Assembly (NCBI GenBank): GCA_944376825.1 | Contig: CALWDY010000021.1 | Span: 1 to 54,015 of the forward strand | From: an uncultured Clostridia bacterium | Lineage (GTDB): Bacteria; Bacillota; Clostridia; Christensenellales; UBA1242 | Direction of reading: 5' to 3' | Length of the DNA: 54,015 nucleotides | Part shown: positions 9,200-16,623 of the stretch, one piece after another | How positions within the stretch are numbered: position 1 is the first letter of the stretch | Layout of the letters: each line of letters starts with the position of its first letter | Position numbers and translations under genes: made by a program | Notes under the pieces: generated by a model | The model's database searches: none | What the model was told of the DNA's origin: nothing | What the model saw: only the letters and a program-made list of their open reading frames with translations

Positions 9200-9236
9200 A
9201 CTCTACTTCCCATATGGGAAAAGAGTTTATTTTTTG
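9200..9236. terminator. Bidirectional terminator
   Basis: ACTCT (9200-9204) pairs with AGAGT (9222-9226) around the inner palindrome TTCCCATATGGGAA, flanked by A and T runs. It lies between the convergent P-type ATPase and RadC-like genes. Confidence 0.8.
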
Positions 9237-9237
9237 T

Positions 9238-9933
9238 TTATACAGGGAAAACAATGTTATTTTTAAACGAAAACAGTCCATCTTCACCAATAATAATGTT
9301 GTCAAGCAGAACGATGCCCAAAGTGTCTAAAATTATTGCCAATTTTTCATTTGCATCATAATCTTTGCAAGATGGTGATGCTTTTCCAAGTGGATGATTG
9401 TGAGCAATCATAATAGCCTTTGCTTTGTGTCTTAAAATTGACTTTGCCAATTCCACTTTGTTTATTTTTACTTCACTAAGTTCGCCATCGACAAGTTTTT
9501 TGTATCCTGTAAAAACATTATTGTTTCCAATGAAACCTAAAACGACACATTCATTTGCATACATATTAAAAATAGGATTAAAAAAATTGTAAATATCACT
9601 GTATGTTTTGCAAGAATATTTTTTGGCGTTTTTGTCTTTTAAATAAAGTTCAAAAATTTGTGGCAAGTATGATATTGTTTTTGCAGTTACCTCGCCAACA
9701 CCTTCAACTTGCATAAGATCAATTGGGTCTGCGTCTAAAATTTTAGAAAGTGAACCGAATTCACTTAAAAGTTTGTGTGCAATATTGTTTGTATCTCGCC
9801 GTGCGTGTGACATTGTTAAAATTTGTTCAACAACTTGAACTTCACTAAGAGCTTCTAATCCAGCAGAGTCAATTAAATTTCTCAATCTTTTACGATGTCC
9901 GTTATGTTGATGCGCCTCTTTTGACATATTCAT
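9238..9933 (-). CDS. radC: RadC-family JAB-domain protein
   Basis: 231 residues. The N-terminal half carries a helix-hairpin-helix-like segment (LMQVEGVGEVTAKTI, about 73-87). The C-terminal half is a JAB/MPN domain with the complete JAMM motif: His178-Asn-His180, seven residues, Ser188, two residues, Asp191 (AHNHPLGKASPSCKD), so metal binding looks intact. The family was first linked to DNA repair, but that role is disputed. No Shine-Dalgarno precedes either ATG (9933 or 9927); an extended -10 box (TGATATACT) ends 6 bases before the first, implying a leaderless mRNA. It is divergent from the DegV gene. Confidence 0.9.
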   Translation of the reverse strand: MNMSKEAHQHNGHRKRLRNLIDSAGLEALSEVQVVEQILTMSHARRDTNNIAHKLLSEFGSLSKILDADPIDLMQVEGVGEVTAKTISYLPQIFELYLKDKNAKKYSCKTYSDIYNFFNPIFNMYANECVVLGFIGNNNVFTGYKKLVDGELSEVKINKVELAKSILRHKAKAIMIAHNHPLGKASPSCKDYDANEKLAIILDTLGIVLLDNIIIGEDGLFSFKNNIVFPV

Positions 9934-9939
9934 GGTTTA

Positions 9940-9948
9940 AGTATATCA
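9940..9948 (-). promoter_or_regulatory. Extended -10 box of the RadC-like gene, leaderless start
   Basis: On the minus strand, TGATATACT (9948-9940) ends 6 bases before the ATG. A start site 7 bases past the -10 box falls on the A of ATG. No clear -35 box and no ribosome site are seen. Confidence 0.55.
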
Positions 9949-9973
9949 TACAAGCAAATTTGCTTGCAAGTAT

Positions 9974-10001
9974 TTGACAATATTCAAAGATTTTGTAATA
10001 A
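9974..10001 (+). promoter_or_regulatory. Promoter of the first DegV gene, leaderless start
   Basis: TTGACA (9974-9979), 16-base spacer, TAATAA (9996-10001). Seven bases separate it from the ATG at 10009, so transcription should begin at or beside the start codon. Confidence 0.65.
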
Positions 10002-10008
10002 TTTTAAT

Positions 10009-10854
10009 ATGGAAGTCAAAAATATTGGAATAAGTGCCGATAGCACTTGCGATTTGCCAAAAGAATTTATAGAAAAATATGATATAAGAATAAATGCCAT
10101 GCCGTTTTCGCTTGGAGAAGACGACCTAAGGCACGATGGTGTTACGGGAACAAGCAAAGATGTTTTTGATTATGTTGAAAAAACGGGCAAACTGCCAACA
10201 ACATCTGCTTATAATGAATATGAGTATACAGAGCATTTTAAAGAAATAAAAAAAGATTATGATGTTATTATACACTTTTCTTTTTCATGGGACATTTCTT
10301 CAACTGGGGCAAATGCCAAAAGGGCAAGTGAAGGCATGGAAAATGTTTTTGTAATAGATAGCAAAAATGTAACATGCGGGATATCACTATTAATATTAGA
10401 GTGTTGCCAATTGAGAGAGCAAGGATTAGGCGTAAAAGAAATTATAAACAAAATAGAAACGCTAAAAACAAAAGTGCAAACTTCTTTTTTAATAGACACT
10501 CTTAAATATTTGCATAAAGGTGGAAGGTGTAGTGGCGTTGCACTGCTGGGTTCAAAAATTTTAAATATAAAACCAAGAATAAGCGTTATAAACGGAAAAA
10601 TGGAAGTAACAAAAAAATACTTGGGAAGCATCAATAATTGTATGATAAAATATTGTGATGACATATTAAACGAAGTTCCTGCTGATAAAAAAAGGGTTTT
10701 TGTTGCTTATTCAACACCGCTTGATGTAAAAGATAAAATAATAAAGAAATTAAATGATTATGGTTTTGAAGAAATAATAGAGGCACAAGTTGGACCATCA
10801 ATATGTATACATTGTGGGCAAGGCGCAATGGGAGTAATATATTTAGCAAAATAG
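10009..10854 (+). CDS. DegV family fatty-acid-binding protein
   Basis: 281 residues from ATG 10009, where homology begins (MEVKNIGISADSTCDLP); a TTG 45 bases upstream would precede the promoter's -35 box. The DegV pattern is clear: DSTCDLP at the start, GTSKDVFDYVEKTGKLPTTSA, DTLKYLHKGGRCSG, then KPRISVINGKMEV. DegV (FakB-type) proteins bind a fatty acid and present it to FakA kinase for phospholipid synthesis. The C-terminal motif reads CIHCGQGAMG, with Cys where many members have Thr (HTG). The next gene is a paralogue 11 bases on. No Shine-Dalgarno is present; the promoter position suggests a leaderless mRNA. Confidence 0.93.
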   Translation: MEVKNIGISADSTCDLPKEFIEKYDIRINAMPFSLGEDDLRHDGVTGTSKDVFDYVEKTGKLPTTSAYNEYEYTEHFKEIKKDYDVIIHFSFSWDISSTGANAKRASEGMENVFVIDSKNVTCGISLLILECCQLREQGLGVKEIINKIETLKTKVQTSFLIDTLKYLHKGGRCSGVALLGSKILNIKPRISVINGKMEVTKKYLGSINNCMIKYCDDILNEVPADKKRVFVAYSTPLDVKDKIIKKLNDYGFEEIIEAQVGPSICIHCGQGAMGVIYLAK

Positions 10855-10865
10855 GGAGAGTATTT

Positions 10866-11702
10866 ATGAAAATTTGTATATCATGCGATAGCACTTGTGA
10901 TATTCCAAAAGATTTATTGCAAAAATACGATATTCACTTAATGCCAATAACAATAATGCTTGGCACACAAGAACATCATGATGGAATAGACATAACGCCC
11001 GATGATGTTTTTGCGTTTGTTGACAAAACAAACGAGTTGCCAAAAACGTCTGCTGTTAATATCTATGAGTACACAGAGTATTTTAAAAAATTAAGGCAAG
11101 AATATGATGCGGTTATTCACTTTTCTCTTTCGTTTGCAATATCATCAACGGGCAATAATGCAAGGCTTGCAAGCAACGAAGTTGATAATGTTTATATTAT
11201 AGATACAAAAAGTTTGTCTAGTGGTTCGGGACTTTTGGCACTTTCTTGTGTTGATAAAATTAAAGAGGGCAAAGATATTTCAACAATAGTAAAAGAACTA
11301 GAAGAAGAGTCAAATAAGGTTCAAGCCTCCTTTCTTCTTGACACTTTACGCTTTTTGCACAAAGGCGGAAGATGTTCAAGTATTGCACTTTTGGGAGCAA
11401 ATGTATTAAAAATAAAACCTAGAATAAGTTTGGTAGATGGAAAAATGCAAGTTACAAAAAAATATAGGGGCAACATTGAAGATGCACTTTTAAAATATGC
11501 AGATGACCTTTTAAAAGAAATACCGCCAAACAAAAAAAGAGTATTTGTAACATATTCAAGCCCTGTTGAGCCAACAAGAACAATTCTTTTAGAAAAACTA
11601 AAAAGTTATGGGTTTGAAGAAGTTTTAGAAAGCAGTGCATGTTCAACAATTTGCACACATTGTGGAAGAAAAACTCTTGGAGTGTTGTATATTGCACAAT
11701 AA
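10866..11702 (+). CDS. DegV family fatty-acid-binding protein, second copy
   Basis: 278 residues from the ATG at 10866 (MKICISCDSTCDIPKDLL), preceded by AGGGAG 6-8 bases upstream; the open frame extends further 5' but only into the previous gene. It shares with its neighbour DSTCDIP, TPDDVFAFVDKTNELPKTSA, DTLRFLHKGGRCSS, KPRISLVDGKMQVTKKY and a CTHCGRKTLG ending. The pair is a tandem duplication transcribed as one operon; two such proteins with different fatty-acid preference are known in some Bacillota. Unlike the first copy, it has a normal ribosome site, as expected for a downstream gene. Confidence 0.93.
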   Translation: MKICISCDSTCDIPKDLLQKYDIHLMPITIMLGTQEHHDGIDITPDDVFAFVDKTNELPKTSAVNIYEYTEYFKKLRQEYDAVIHFSLSFAISSTGNNARLASNEVDNVYIIDTKSLSSGSGLLALSCVDKIKEGKDISTIVKELEEESNKVQASFLLDTLRFLHKGGRCSSIALLGANVLKIKPRISLVDGKMQVTKKYRGNIEDALLKYADDLLKEIPPNKKRVFVTYSSPVEPTRTILLEKLKSYGFEEVLESSACSTICTHCGRKTLGVLYIAQ

Positions 11703-11720
11703 ATAATATTTTTGTGTGCA

Positions 11721-11766
11721 AAATTGCCAAAATCCTTTAAAATAATGGGTTGTGGCAATTTTTTTA
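11721..11766 (+). terminator. Terminator of the DegV operon
   Basis: AAAATTGCC (11721-11729) pairs with GGCAATTTT (11755-11763), with an inner pairing ATCC/GGGT, followed by T residues. Confidence 0.8.
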
Positions 11767-11777
11767 TCAATTTTAGT

Positions 11778-11805
11778 TTGAAAATAAATAAAAATGGGCT
11801 ATAAT
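11778..11805 (+). promoter_or_regulatory. Promoter of the HU gene
   Basis: TTGAAA (11778-11783), 16-base spacer, perfect TATAAT (11800-11805). A leader of about 40 bases follows with an AAGGGG ribosome site. Confidence 0.75.
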
Positions 11806-11852
11806 ATATGTACTTAAAGAGTTCTTTAAGAATACACAAAAAGGGGATATAA

Positions 11853-12125
11853 ATGAACAAAGGAGAATTTATAAAAGCCATGGCAGATAAAGCTTCTTTA
11901 ACTCAAAAAGAAGCAACAGTGGCATACGATGCTTTTGTAGGAGCAGTTACAGACGCCTTAAAACAAGGCGACAAAGTTCAACTTGTTGGATTTGGAACAT
12001 TTGAAGTGCGTGAAAAATCAGCAAGAGAGGGAATCAATCCTCAAACAAAAGAAAAGGTTAAAATTGAAGCTTCAAAAGCACCAGTTTTAAAATTTGGAAA
12101 AGCCTACAAAGATCTTTTTAATTAA
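11853..12125 (+). CDS. hup: HU family DNA-binding protein
   Basis: 90 residues, the normal HU length. It starts MNKGEFIKAMADKASLTQKEA and carries the core GDKVQLVGFGTFEVREKSARE, then the DNA-binding arm with GINPQTKEKVKI and the ending LKFGKAYKDLF. HU binds and bends DNA as a dimer and compacts the nucleoid. It is a single-gene unit with a strong promoter and its own terminator, as expected for an abundant protein. Confidence 0.97.
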   Translation: MNKGEFIKAMADKASLTQKEATVAYDAFVGAVTDALKQGDKVQLVGFGTFEVREKSAREGINPQTKEKVKIEASKAPVLKFGKAYKDLFN

Positions 12126-12140
12126 ATTTAATTTGTTTAA

Positions 12141-12180
12141 AAAAATCACCACATTCAAATGAAGTTGTGGTGATTTTTTT
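12141..12180. terminator. Terminator of the HU gene
   Basis: AAAAATCACCAC (12141-12152) pairs with GTGGTGATTTTT (12167-12178), with a T run on the plus strand and an A run on the other side. It may also serve the convergent gene at 12220. Confidence 0.9.
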
Positions 12181-12219
12181 ATGTAAACCTTAAATTAAAT
12201 AGCATTTAAACAAACAGAG

Positions 12220-12999
12220 TTAATTATCTAAATTTGCGTTTGCAATTTTTTCTTTTGCTTTCTTTTTGTCAAGTTTAATTTGTTTTGCATCAATTTTTTT
12301 TGTTAAAATTTTTGCGTGTTCGTAAATGTTGTCATGAACTTCAATAAACTCTTTGCAATATTTTTTTATAGAATCATTAAAAGCTTTAAATTCAGTTAAA
12401 TATTGGCTTGGACCAGCAAGTTTTACGGTCATTCCGTTTGATTTGTGCTGGCGTTTTGTTTCATAATTTTCATATCTAATTTCTTCAAGACATAAATATG
12501 CCCTAAACCCAGAACCACTTATAACCTTATATACATTTGCATTAATAAATATTGAAACTTTTGGTACTACATTTTTTAAAACATTTTCAAGGTCAATATA
12601 TATTGGAGTTGAAAATATGCTTTTTATTCCATCAACCAAATAAAATGCATGATCTTTAATGGTGTCTTTAATCCCCACTTTGTGAGAAAACACCCTTTGA
12701 GATGATGCTTTTAGGTTTGATGATTGTGCAACTTTAAAAAAAACACGATCATCTTCTTGAATTCGAGATAGAACAATTCCTGCTTTGTTTAAAATATCGT
12801 TTGGAGTGTCGTAAAAAGTTTCACTGCTTTTTACAGGACCAAAATATTGAAATCTATAAAATTTTAAAATGTGCTGTAATGCAAGAATTTTTCCAAAAGG
12901 TTTATCTGTTAAGCCTTCATATTTTACAACATCATAATTTTGAAGTTCTACAAACTTTCCCACAATTCCTCCATATGTTTTTAGTTTATCTAATTTCAT
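12220..12999 (-). CDS. CYTH-like domain protein
   Basis: 259 residues from the ATG giving MKLDKLKTYGG; a TTG 12 bases earlier is less likely. The run SSETFYDTPNDILNKAGIVLSRIQEDDRVFF resembles the CYTH/triphosphate-tunnel pattern (YxDTPxxxLxxxGIxLRxR), and the later KAFNDSIKKYC region could be the helical end. The N-terminal ExExK motif that binds metal and phosphate in active members is not visible, so it may bind polyanions without being a catalyst, or the resemblance may be partial. The C-terminal 30 residues are Lys-rich. No Shine-Dalgarno: a TATAAT box sits 11 bases before the ATG. Confidence 0.5.
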   Translation of the reverse strand: MKLDKLKTYGGIVGKFVELQNYDVVKYEGLTDKPFGKILALQHILKFYRFQYFGPVKSSETFYDTPNDILNKAGIVLSRIQEDDRVFFKVAQSSNLKASSQRVFSHKVGIKDTIKDHAFYLVDGIKSIFSTPIYIDLENVLKNVVPKVSIFINANVYKVISGSGFRAYLCLEEIRYENYETKRQHKSNGMTVKLAGPSQYLTEFKAFNDSIKKYCKEFIEVHDNIYEHAKILTKKIDAKQIKLDKKKAKEKIANANLDN

Positions 13000-13010
13000 C
13001 AAAAAAATCA

Positions 13011-13016
13011 ATTATA
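13011..13016 (-). promoter_or_regulatory. -10 box of the CYTH-like gene
   Basis: TATAAT on the minus strand, 11 bases before the ATG at 12999, which leaves a leader of about 4 bases. The -35 region is not clear. Confidence 0.45.
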
Positions 13017-13056
13017 ATGATAGAATTAATAAATTTAATAATTATATTGTAAAAAA

Positions 13057-13085
13057 TTGCGAAAAATTTATATTGCTGATATAAT
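13057..13085 (+). promoter_or_regulatory. Promoter of the small membrane protein gene
   Basis: TTGCGA (13057-13062), 17-base spacer ending TGA, perfect TATAAT (13080-13085). The extended -10 TG supports it. Confidence 0.65.
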
Positions 13086-13144
13086 AACATAAAAGTTGTG
13101 TTAACATAGTTCATAATTTTAATTTAATTAAAAGGGAGAATAAA

Positions 13145-13432
13145 ATGGAAGATAAAAACAAAGAAAGCAAAATTTACACTTATGTTGGACTTTGCGTTGC
13201 AATTGCATCAATGATTATGTACATGTTTGTTAGTTACTATATGTTTGGAATAGCAAAACTTTTGTTTAACATAGGTAATGTGCTTTTGTGTGCAAGTTCA
13301 ATAATTTTTGCTTGCTTTGGATACAAGCAAGACAATAAAGTGCTTACTCTTGTAAACATGGCTACTTTTTGTGTGTCAATAACCATTATGATTTCTTTAA
13401 TATTTGAAATAGTAAGAAATTATATATTTTAA
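13145..13432 (+). CDS. Small membrane protein, 95 aa
   Basis: AAAGGGAG lies upstream of the ATG. After a charged start (MEDKNKESK) the chain has about three membrane helices: roughly residues 12-33 (YVGLCVAIASMIMYMFVSYY), 38-56 (LFNIGNVLLCASSIIFACF) and 66-88. No family is recognised and there are no charged residues in the helices that would suggest transport. It is a monocistronic unit with its own promoter and terminator, upstream of dnaX. Confidence 0.75.
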   Translation: MEDKNKESKIYTYVGLCVAIASMIMYMFVSYYMFGIAKLLFNIGNVLLCASSIIFACFGYKQDNKVLTLVNMATFCVSITIMISLIFEIVRNYIF

Positions 13433-13435
13433 ACT

Positions 13436-13478
13436 AAATACACTTATTTTTCTTAATGTTAAATAAGTGTATTTATTT
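13436..13478. terminator. Terminator
   Basis: AAATACACTTATTT (13436-13449) pairs perfectly with AAATAAGTGTATTT (13461-13474). It ends the small membrane protein unit and lies just before the dnaX promoter. Confidence 0.85.
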
Positions 13479-13505
13479 TGATAAAGTAAAAAAAAAGTAT
13501 ATAAT
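13478..13505 (+). promoter_or_regulatory. Promoter of dnaX-ybaB-recR
   Basis: TTGATA (13478-13483), 16-base spacer, perfect TATAAT (13500-13505). The start site falls near 13512, right at the AAGGAG ribosome site, so the leader is very short. The -35 box overlaps the end of the preceding terminator. Confidence 0.7.
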
Positions 13506-13520
13506 GATGCAAGGAGAATT

Positions 13521-14618
13521 ATGTATCAAGCACTGTATAGAAAATATAGACCAAAAACATTTGATCAAATTGTTGGGCAAGACCATATTGTTAAAACGCT
13601 TTCAAATCAAATAAAGCAAGGGCAAATTAGTCATGCATATCTTTTCACGGGAACAAGGGGAACGGGAAAAACAACAACGGCAAAAATTTTTGCAAGAGCA
13701 ATTAACTGTTTAAATCCACAAAACGGTTCTCCTTGCTATGAGTGTGAGGTTTGTAAAGCCCTTGCCGACAACAACAATGTTGATGTTGTAGAAATAGATG
13801 CTGCTTCAAACAATAGGGTTGATGAAATAAGAGATATAAGGGAAAAAGTCAAATTTTTGCCTGTAAGTGGGAAATATAAGGTATATATTATTGATGAAGT
13901 TCATATGCTTACCGAAAGTGCATTTAATGCACTTCTTAAAACGCTTGAAGAACCACCATCACATATAGTTTTTATATTGGCAACAACAGAAGTGCACAAA
14001 CTTCCAGCAACAATACTTTCAAGATGTATGCGTTTTGATTTTCATTTAATCAGCGATGAAATTTTAATACAGCAATTAAAGCAAATTTTTAAAAACGAAA
14101 ATGTTGAGTGCGAAGAAGATGCCTATAAAATAATTGCTTCATCGGCAGAAGGGAGTGATAGGGATATGCTTTCAATTGCAGATTGCATGGTTGCTTATTC
14201 TCATGGAAAAGTTACGGCCGATCTGGTTATGAATATTTTAGGCAGAACAAACCATGAAACATATTTGTCTATTTGCAAAAGCATACACGATAAAGACATA
14301 GGAACAGCGCTTACAATTTTAGATAATGTGCAAAAATCAGGCAAAAATATGAGTGTGGTTGCAAAAGACTTGACATTGTGTTTTAGAAATCTGTTGGTTG
14401 TTAAAACTTGCAAAGATGCAAACAAAATGCTAAATTTTACATCACAAGTTTTTGAAAACTATAAAGAATTGTCAAATAAGTTTGAAACCAAAGAACTAAT
14501 GGAAAACATGAAAATATTTTCGGCAATTGAAGCAGAAATAAAATATGCAATGTCCCCAAAAACACTAATAGAAACAGCAATAGTATCGTGTTTAACTGAT
14601 AGTCAAAAAAAAAACTAA
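13521..14618 (+). CDS. dnaX: DNA polymerase III subunit gamma (short dnaX product)
   Basis: 365 residues in the zero frame. This clamp-loader ATPase opens the sliding clamp and loads it at primed sites. Walker A GTRGTGKT is at 44-51, a zinc module has Cys63, 72, 75 and 78 (CYECEVC), and Walker B-like IIDEVH is at 123-128, followed by the sensor-1 and sensor-2 AAA+ regions and the helical collar. AAGGAG lies 4 bases before the ATG. It ends at 14616-14618, directly after a run of ten A (14605-14614); a second frame continues with tau-like sequence to 14995. So this reading frame gives a gamma-like product, and slippage at the A run would give tau. It heads an operon with ybaB and recR, a common arrangement. 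Confidence 0.95.
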   Translation: MYQALYRKYRPKTFDQIVGQDHIVKTLSNQIKQGQISHAYLFTGTRGTGKTTTAKIFARAINCLNPQNGSPCYECEVCKALADNNNVDVVEIDAASNNRVDEIRDIREKVKFLPVSGKYKVYIIDEVHMLTESAFNALLKTLEEPPSHIVFILATTEVHKLPATILSRCMRFDFHLISDEILIQQLKQIFKNENVECEEDAYKIIASSAEGSDRDMLSIADCMVAYSHGKVTADLVMNILGRTNHETYLSICKSIHDKDIGTALTILDNVQKSGKNMSVVAKDLTLCFRNLLVVKTCKDANKMLNFTSQVFENYKELSNKFETKELMENMKIFSAIEAEIKYAMSPKTLIETAIVSCLTDSQKKN

Positions 14619-14995
14619 TTTTAATAACTAAACAAGCAAAATTACAAGAAAAACAAAAAAGTATTGATTATAAAAATCTTTCGGCACGAACAATATGGGG
14701 GAAAATTATTGTATATTTAAGAGAGCACAACAACATAATTTTGCATATAGTTTGTGGTGATATAACTGATGTCGATGTTGTTAATGAAAAGTTTATCATA
14801 AAAACAGCAGAGCAAAGCATAATTGATATGCTTAATGAAAAAGAAAATTATAAACAATTACAAAATGCCTTTAATTTTTTTGGTTTTGAAAAATTTGAAA
14901 TCGAAAAAAGTAAAAAGCAAGCAACAGATGAAGATAATATTAAAGTTTTAAACAAATATTTTAATAATGAAGTAATTATAATAAACAAAAAATAA
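14603..14995 (+). CDS. dnaX: DnaX tau C-terminal extension, reached by -1 slippage at an A10 run
   Basis: The -1 frame is open from 14603 to the stop at 14995 and has no ribosome site or convincing start of its own at its 5' end. Decoded from the A run it reads LILITKQAKLQEKQ, then SARTIWGKIIVYLREHNNII, LHIVCGDITDV and later FEKFEIEKSKKQ, which fits the C-terminal domain that follows the collar in Bacillota DnaX. A shift at the A run joins it to the first frame for a product of about 491 residues, near the normal tau length. No hairpin or internal Shine-Dalgarno stimulator is obvious, so RNA-polymerase slippage, as known for Thermus dnaX, fits better than ribosomal shifting as in E. coli. A one-base assembly error in the run is the alternative. 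Confidence 0.8.
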   Translation, partial: SKKKLILITKQAKLQEKQKSIDYKNLSARTIWGKIIVYLREHNNIILHIVCGDITDVDVVNEKFIIKTAEQSIIDMLNEKENYKQLQNAFNFFGFEKFEIEKSKKQATDEDNIKVLNKYFNNEVIIINKK

Positions 14996-15005
14996 GGAGA
15001 TTTAT

Positions 15006-15335
15006 ATGAATAATTTTAGAGGTGGATTTGGAGGATTTAATGGAGCAAATCTTCAAAATTTAATGAGACAAGCGCAAAAAATGCAACAAGACATGGAAAA
15101 GGCAAAAGAAGAGTTGGTAAACACAGATTTTGTAGGAACAAGCGGGGGTGGAATGGTTCAAATAACTCTTACAGGCGACAAAAAGGCAAAAAAAGTTGAA
15201 ATAAAAAAAGAAGTTGTTGACCCAGACGATGTGGAAATGCTTGAAGATTTAATTCAATCAGCAATAAATGATGCTGTGGAGAAAATAACAAAAGCCGAAC
15301 AAGAAAAATTGCCATCACTTCCACAAGGACTATAA
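15006..15335 (+). CDS. YbaB/EbfC family nucleoid-associated protein
   Basis: 109 residues, the usual length; AAGGAG lies 6 bases before the ATG. A Gly/Asn-rich start (MNNFRGGFGGFNGANLQNLM) leads into the helix RQAQKMQQDMEKAKEELVN and the signature GGGMVQITLTGDKKAKKVEI, then DPDDVEMLEDLIQSAINDA. Such proteins bind DNA as dimers and almost always sit between dnaX and recR, as here, with recR beginning one base after the stop codon. A role in nucleoid structure or recombination is inferred from the family. Confidence 0.95.
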   Translation: MNNFRGGFGGFNGANLQNLMRQAQKMQQDMEKAKEELVNTDFVGTSGGGMVQITLTGDKKAKKVEIKKEVVDPDDVEMLEDLIQSAINDAVEKITKAEQEKLPSLPQGL

Positions 15336-15336
15336 A

Positions 15337-15924
15337 ATGTATATAGAATCATTAGAAAAATTAATAAATGCATTTCGCAAATTGCCAGGGGTTGGATATA
15401 AAACTGCACAAAGATATGCTTATAGTATTTTAAATGGCACAAATGAAAGTGCAAAAGAATTTGCTGAAAGTATATTGTCGGCAAAAGAAAAAATAAAGTT
15501 TTGCAATGAGTGTGGAAATTTTTGTGAAACAGAAATTTGTGAAAATTGTTTAAAGAAAAACAAACAAATAATTTGCGTTGTTAAAGAACCAAAAGATGTT
15601 GTTGCAATGGAAAAAGTCAAAAGTTTTGACGGAGTTTTTCATGTTTTGCATGGGACAATTAGCCCACTTGAAAATAGGGGTCCAAACGATATAAGAATAA
15701 AAGAACTGTTGCAAAGAGTACAAAAATACAACACCAAAGAAGTTATAATGGCAACAAATCCAGATGTTGAAGGTGATGCAACTGCAATGTATATTTCAAA
15801 ACTTTTAGAGCCTTTAAATGTCAAAGTAACACGCTTGGCACAAGGGGTAAGCATGGGTAGTGAACTTGAATATGCCGATGAAGTAACACTAACAAGAGCA
15901 CTGGAAAGAAGAATAAAAATATGA
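15337..15924 (+). CDS. recR: Recombination mediator RecR
   Basis: 195 residues, near the usual ~200. With RecF/RecO it helps load RecA at gaps. The N-terminal helix-hairpin-helix (FRKLPGVGYKTAQRYAY) is followed by a zinc finger with Cys56, 59, 68 and 71 (an extra Cys63 is present), and a Toprim domain with CVVKEPKDVVAMEK and GTISPLENRGP, ending in the Walker-like tail VTRLAQGVSMGSELEYAD. The ATG lies one base past the ybaB stop, so translation is coupled. It is the last gene of the dnaX operon; no clear hairpin terminator is seen after it. Confidence 0.97.
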   Translation: MYIESLEKLINAFRKLPGVGYKTAQRYAYSILNGTNESAKEFAESILSAKEKIKFCNECGNFCETEICENCLKKNKQIICVVKEPKDVVAMEKVKSFDGVFHVLHGTISPLENRGPNDIRIKELLQRVQKYNTKEVIMATNPDVEGDATAMYISKLLEPLNVKVTRLAQGVSMGSELEYADEVTLTRALERRIKI

Positions 15925-16164
15925 TACAAAATATTTTAAATTAAAAAAAATTAAAAATTTTTAAGAAATACTGAAAATCATTTAACAAATCGGATTTGTT
16001 TGATATATCTTATTTGAAATTTTATTAAAAAAACTTACAATTAATATTTTAGTTGTTGCTAGTTAAATTTTCATTTATAAATCATTATTTTTAGGATTTT
16101 AATTATAAAAGGGTCAAATAGATTTAAACATTTACAAATTAGTTAATTTATAAAGGAGTTGTCT
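15925..16164. other. AT-rich intergenic gap
   Basis: About 240 bases of A/T runs between recR and the lipoprotein pair. I find no convincing open frame, hairpin terminator or RNA; only AAAGGAG (16152-16158) before the next gene is clear. The promoter of the lipoprotein pair must lie here but no box pair stands out. Confidence 0.5.
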
Positions 16165-16623
16165 ATGGAAAAAATCAAAAACAAAAACATATATTTATGT
16201 TTATTTTTGGCTGTGATATTATTATTTTCTTGCGTTTTTTTGTTTACTGGGTGTGGTGATAATAATGATACTTCAACAGATGGTGACACTGATACATCAT
16301 CTGTAACAAGAATTCAACTTACAGTTAATAATATTTCTCGTTATTTGGGTATTAATTATAGTGTAGAAAAAACAAAGTATAATTCTAATACAATAGCAAA
16401 TTATGTAAACCATGTGTATAGTGTTGAAACATATAGTCTTGGAGAATATCGCTTTGTAAACCTTGTGATTGAAATAGGTGTGAAAGGAGCAAAAGATCAG
16501 AACAGAATCAGTGAAAATGGTTATGGTTCGTTTTTCTTCGTGAGAAATGGTCCGTTGCAACCTTTTATGTCTCCAACAAGACCAGTTGTTAAAAGGGTTG
16601 TGTCTGGTTATGTTGAAGTTTAA
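16165..16623 (+). CDS. Small lipoprotein, 152 aa
   Basis: The ATG at 16165 is chosen for AAAGGAG 6 bases upstream; a TTG two codons earlier is unlikely. A basic start (MEKIKNKN) and hydrophobic core end in a lipobox, LFTGC, with Cys30 the predicted lipidated residue, followed by an Asp/Thr/Ser linker (DNNDTSTDGDTD). The rest is a short, beta-rich domain with no motif that I recognise. It should be anchored on the outer face of the membrane. The next lipoprotein gene overlaps its end by 14 bases, so the two are probably co-translated and may work together. Confidence 0.75.
   Translation: MEKIKNKNIYLCLFLAVILLFSCVFLFTGCGDNNDTSTDGDTDTSSVTRIQLTVNNISRYLGINYSVEKTKYNSNTIANYVNHVYSVETYSLGEYRFVNLVIEIGVKGAKDQNRISENGYGSFFFVRNGPLQPFMSPTRPVVKRVVSGYVEV

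Noticed and set aside
14741..14995. Separate small gene after dnaX
   Set aside because: Its frame is open back to the A10 run and reads as the DnaX C-terminal domain, so it is the tau extension.
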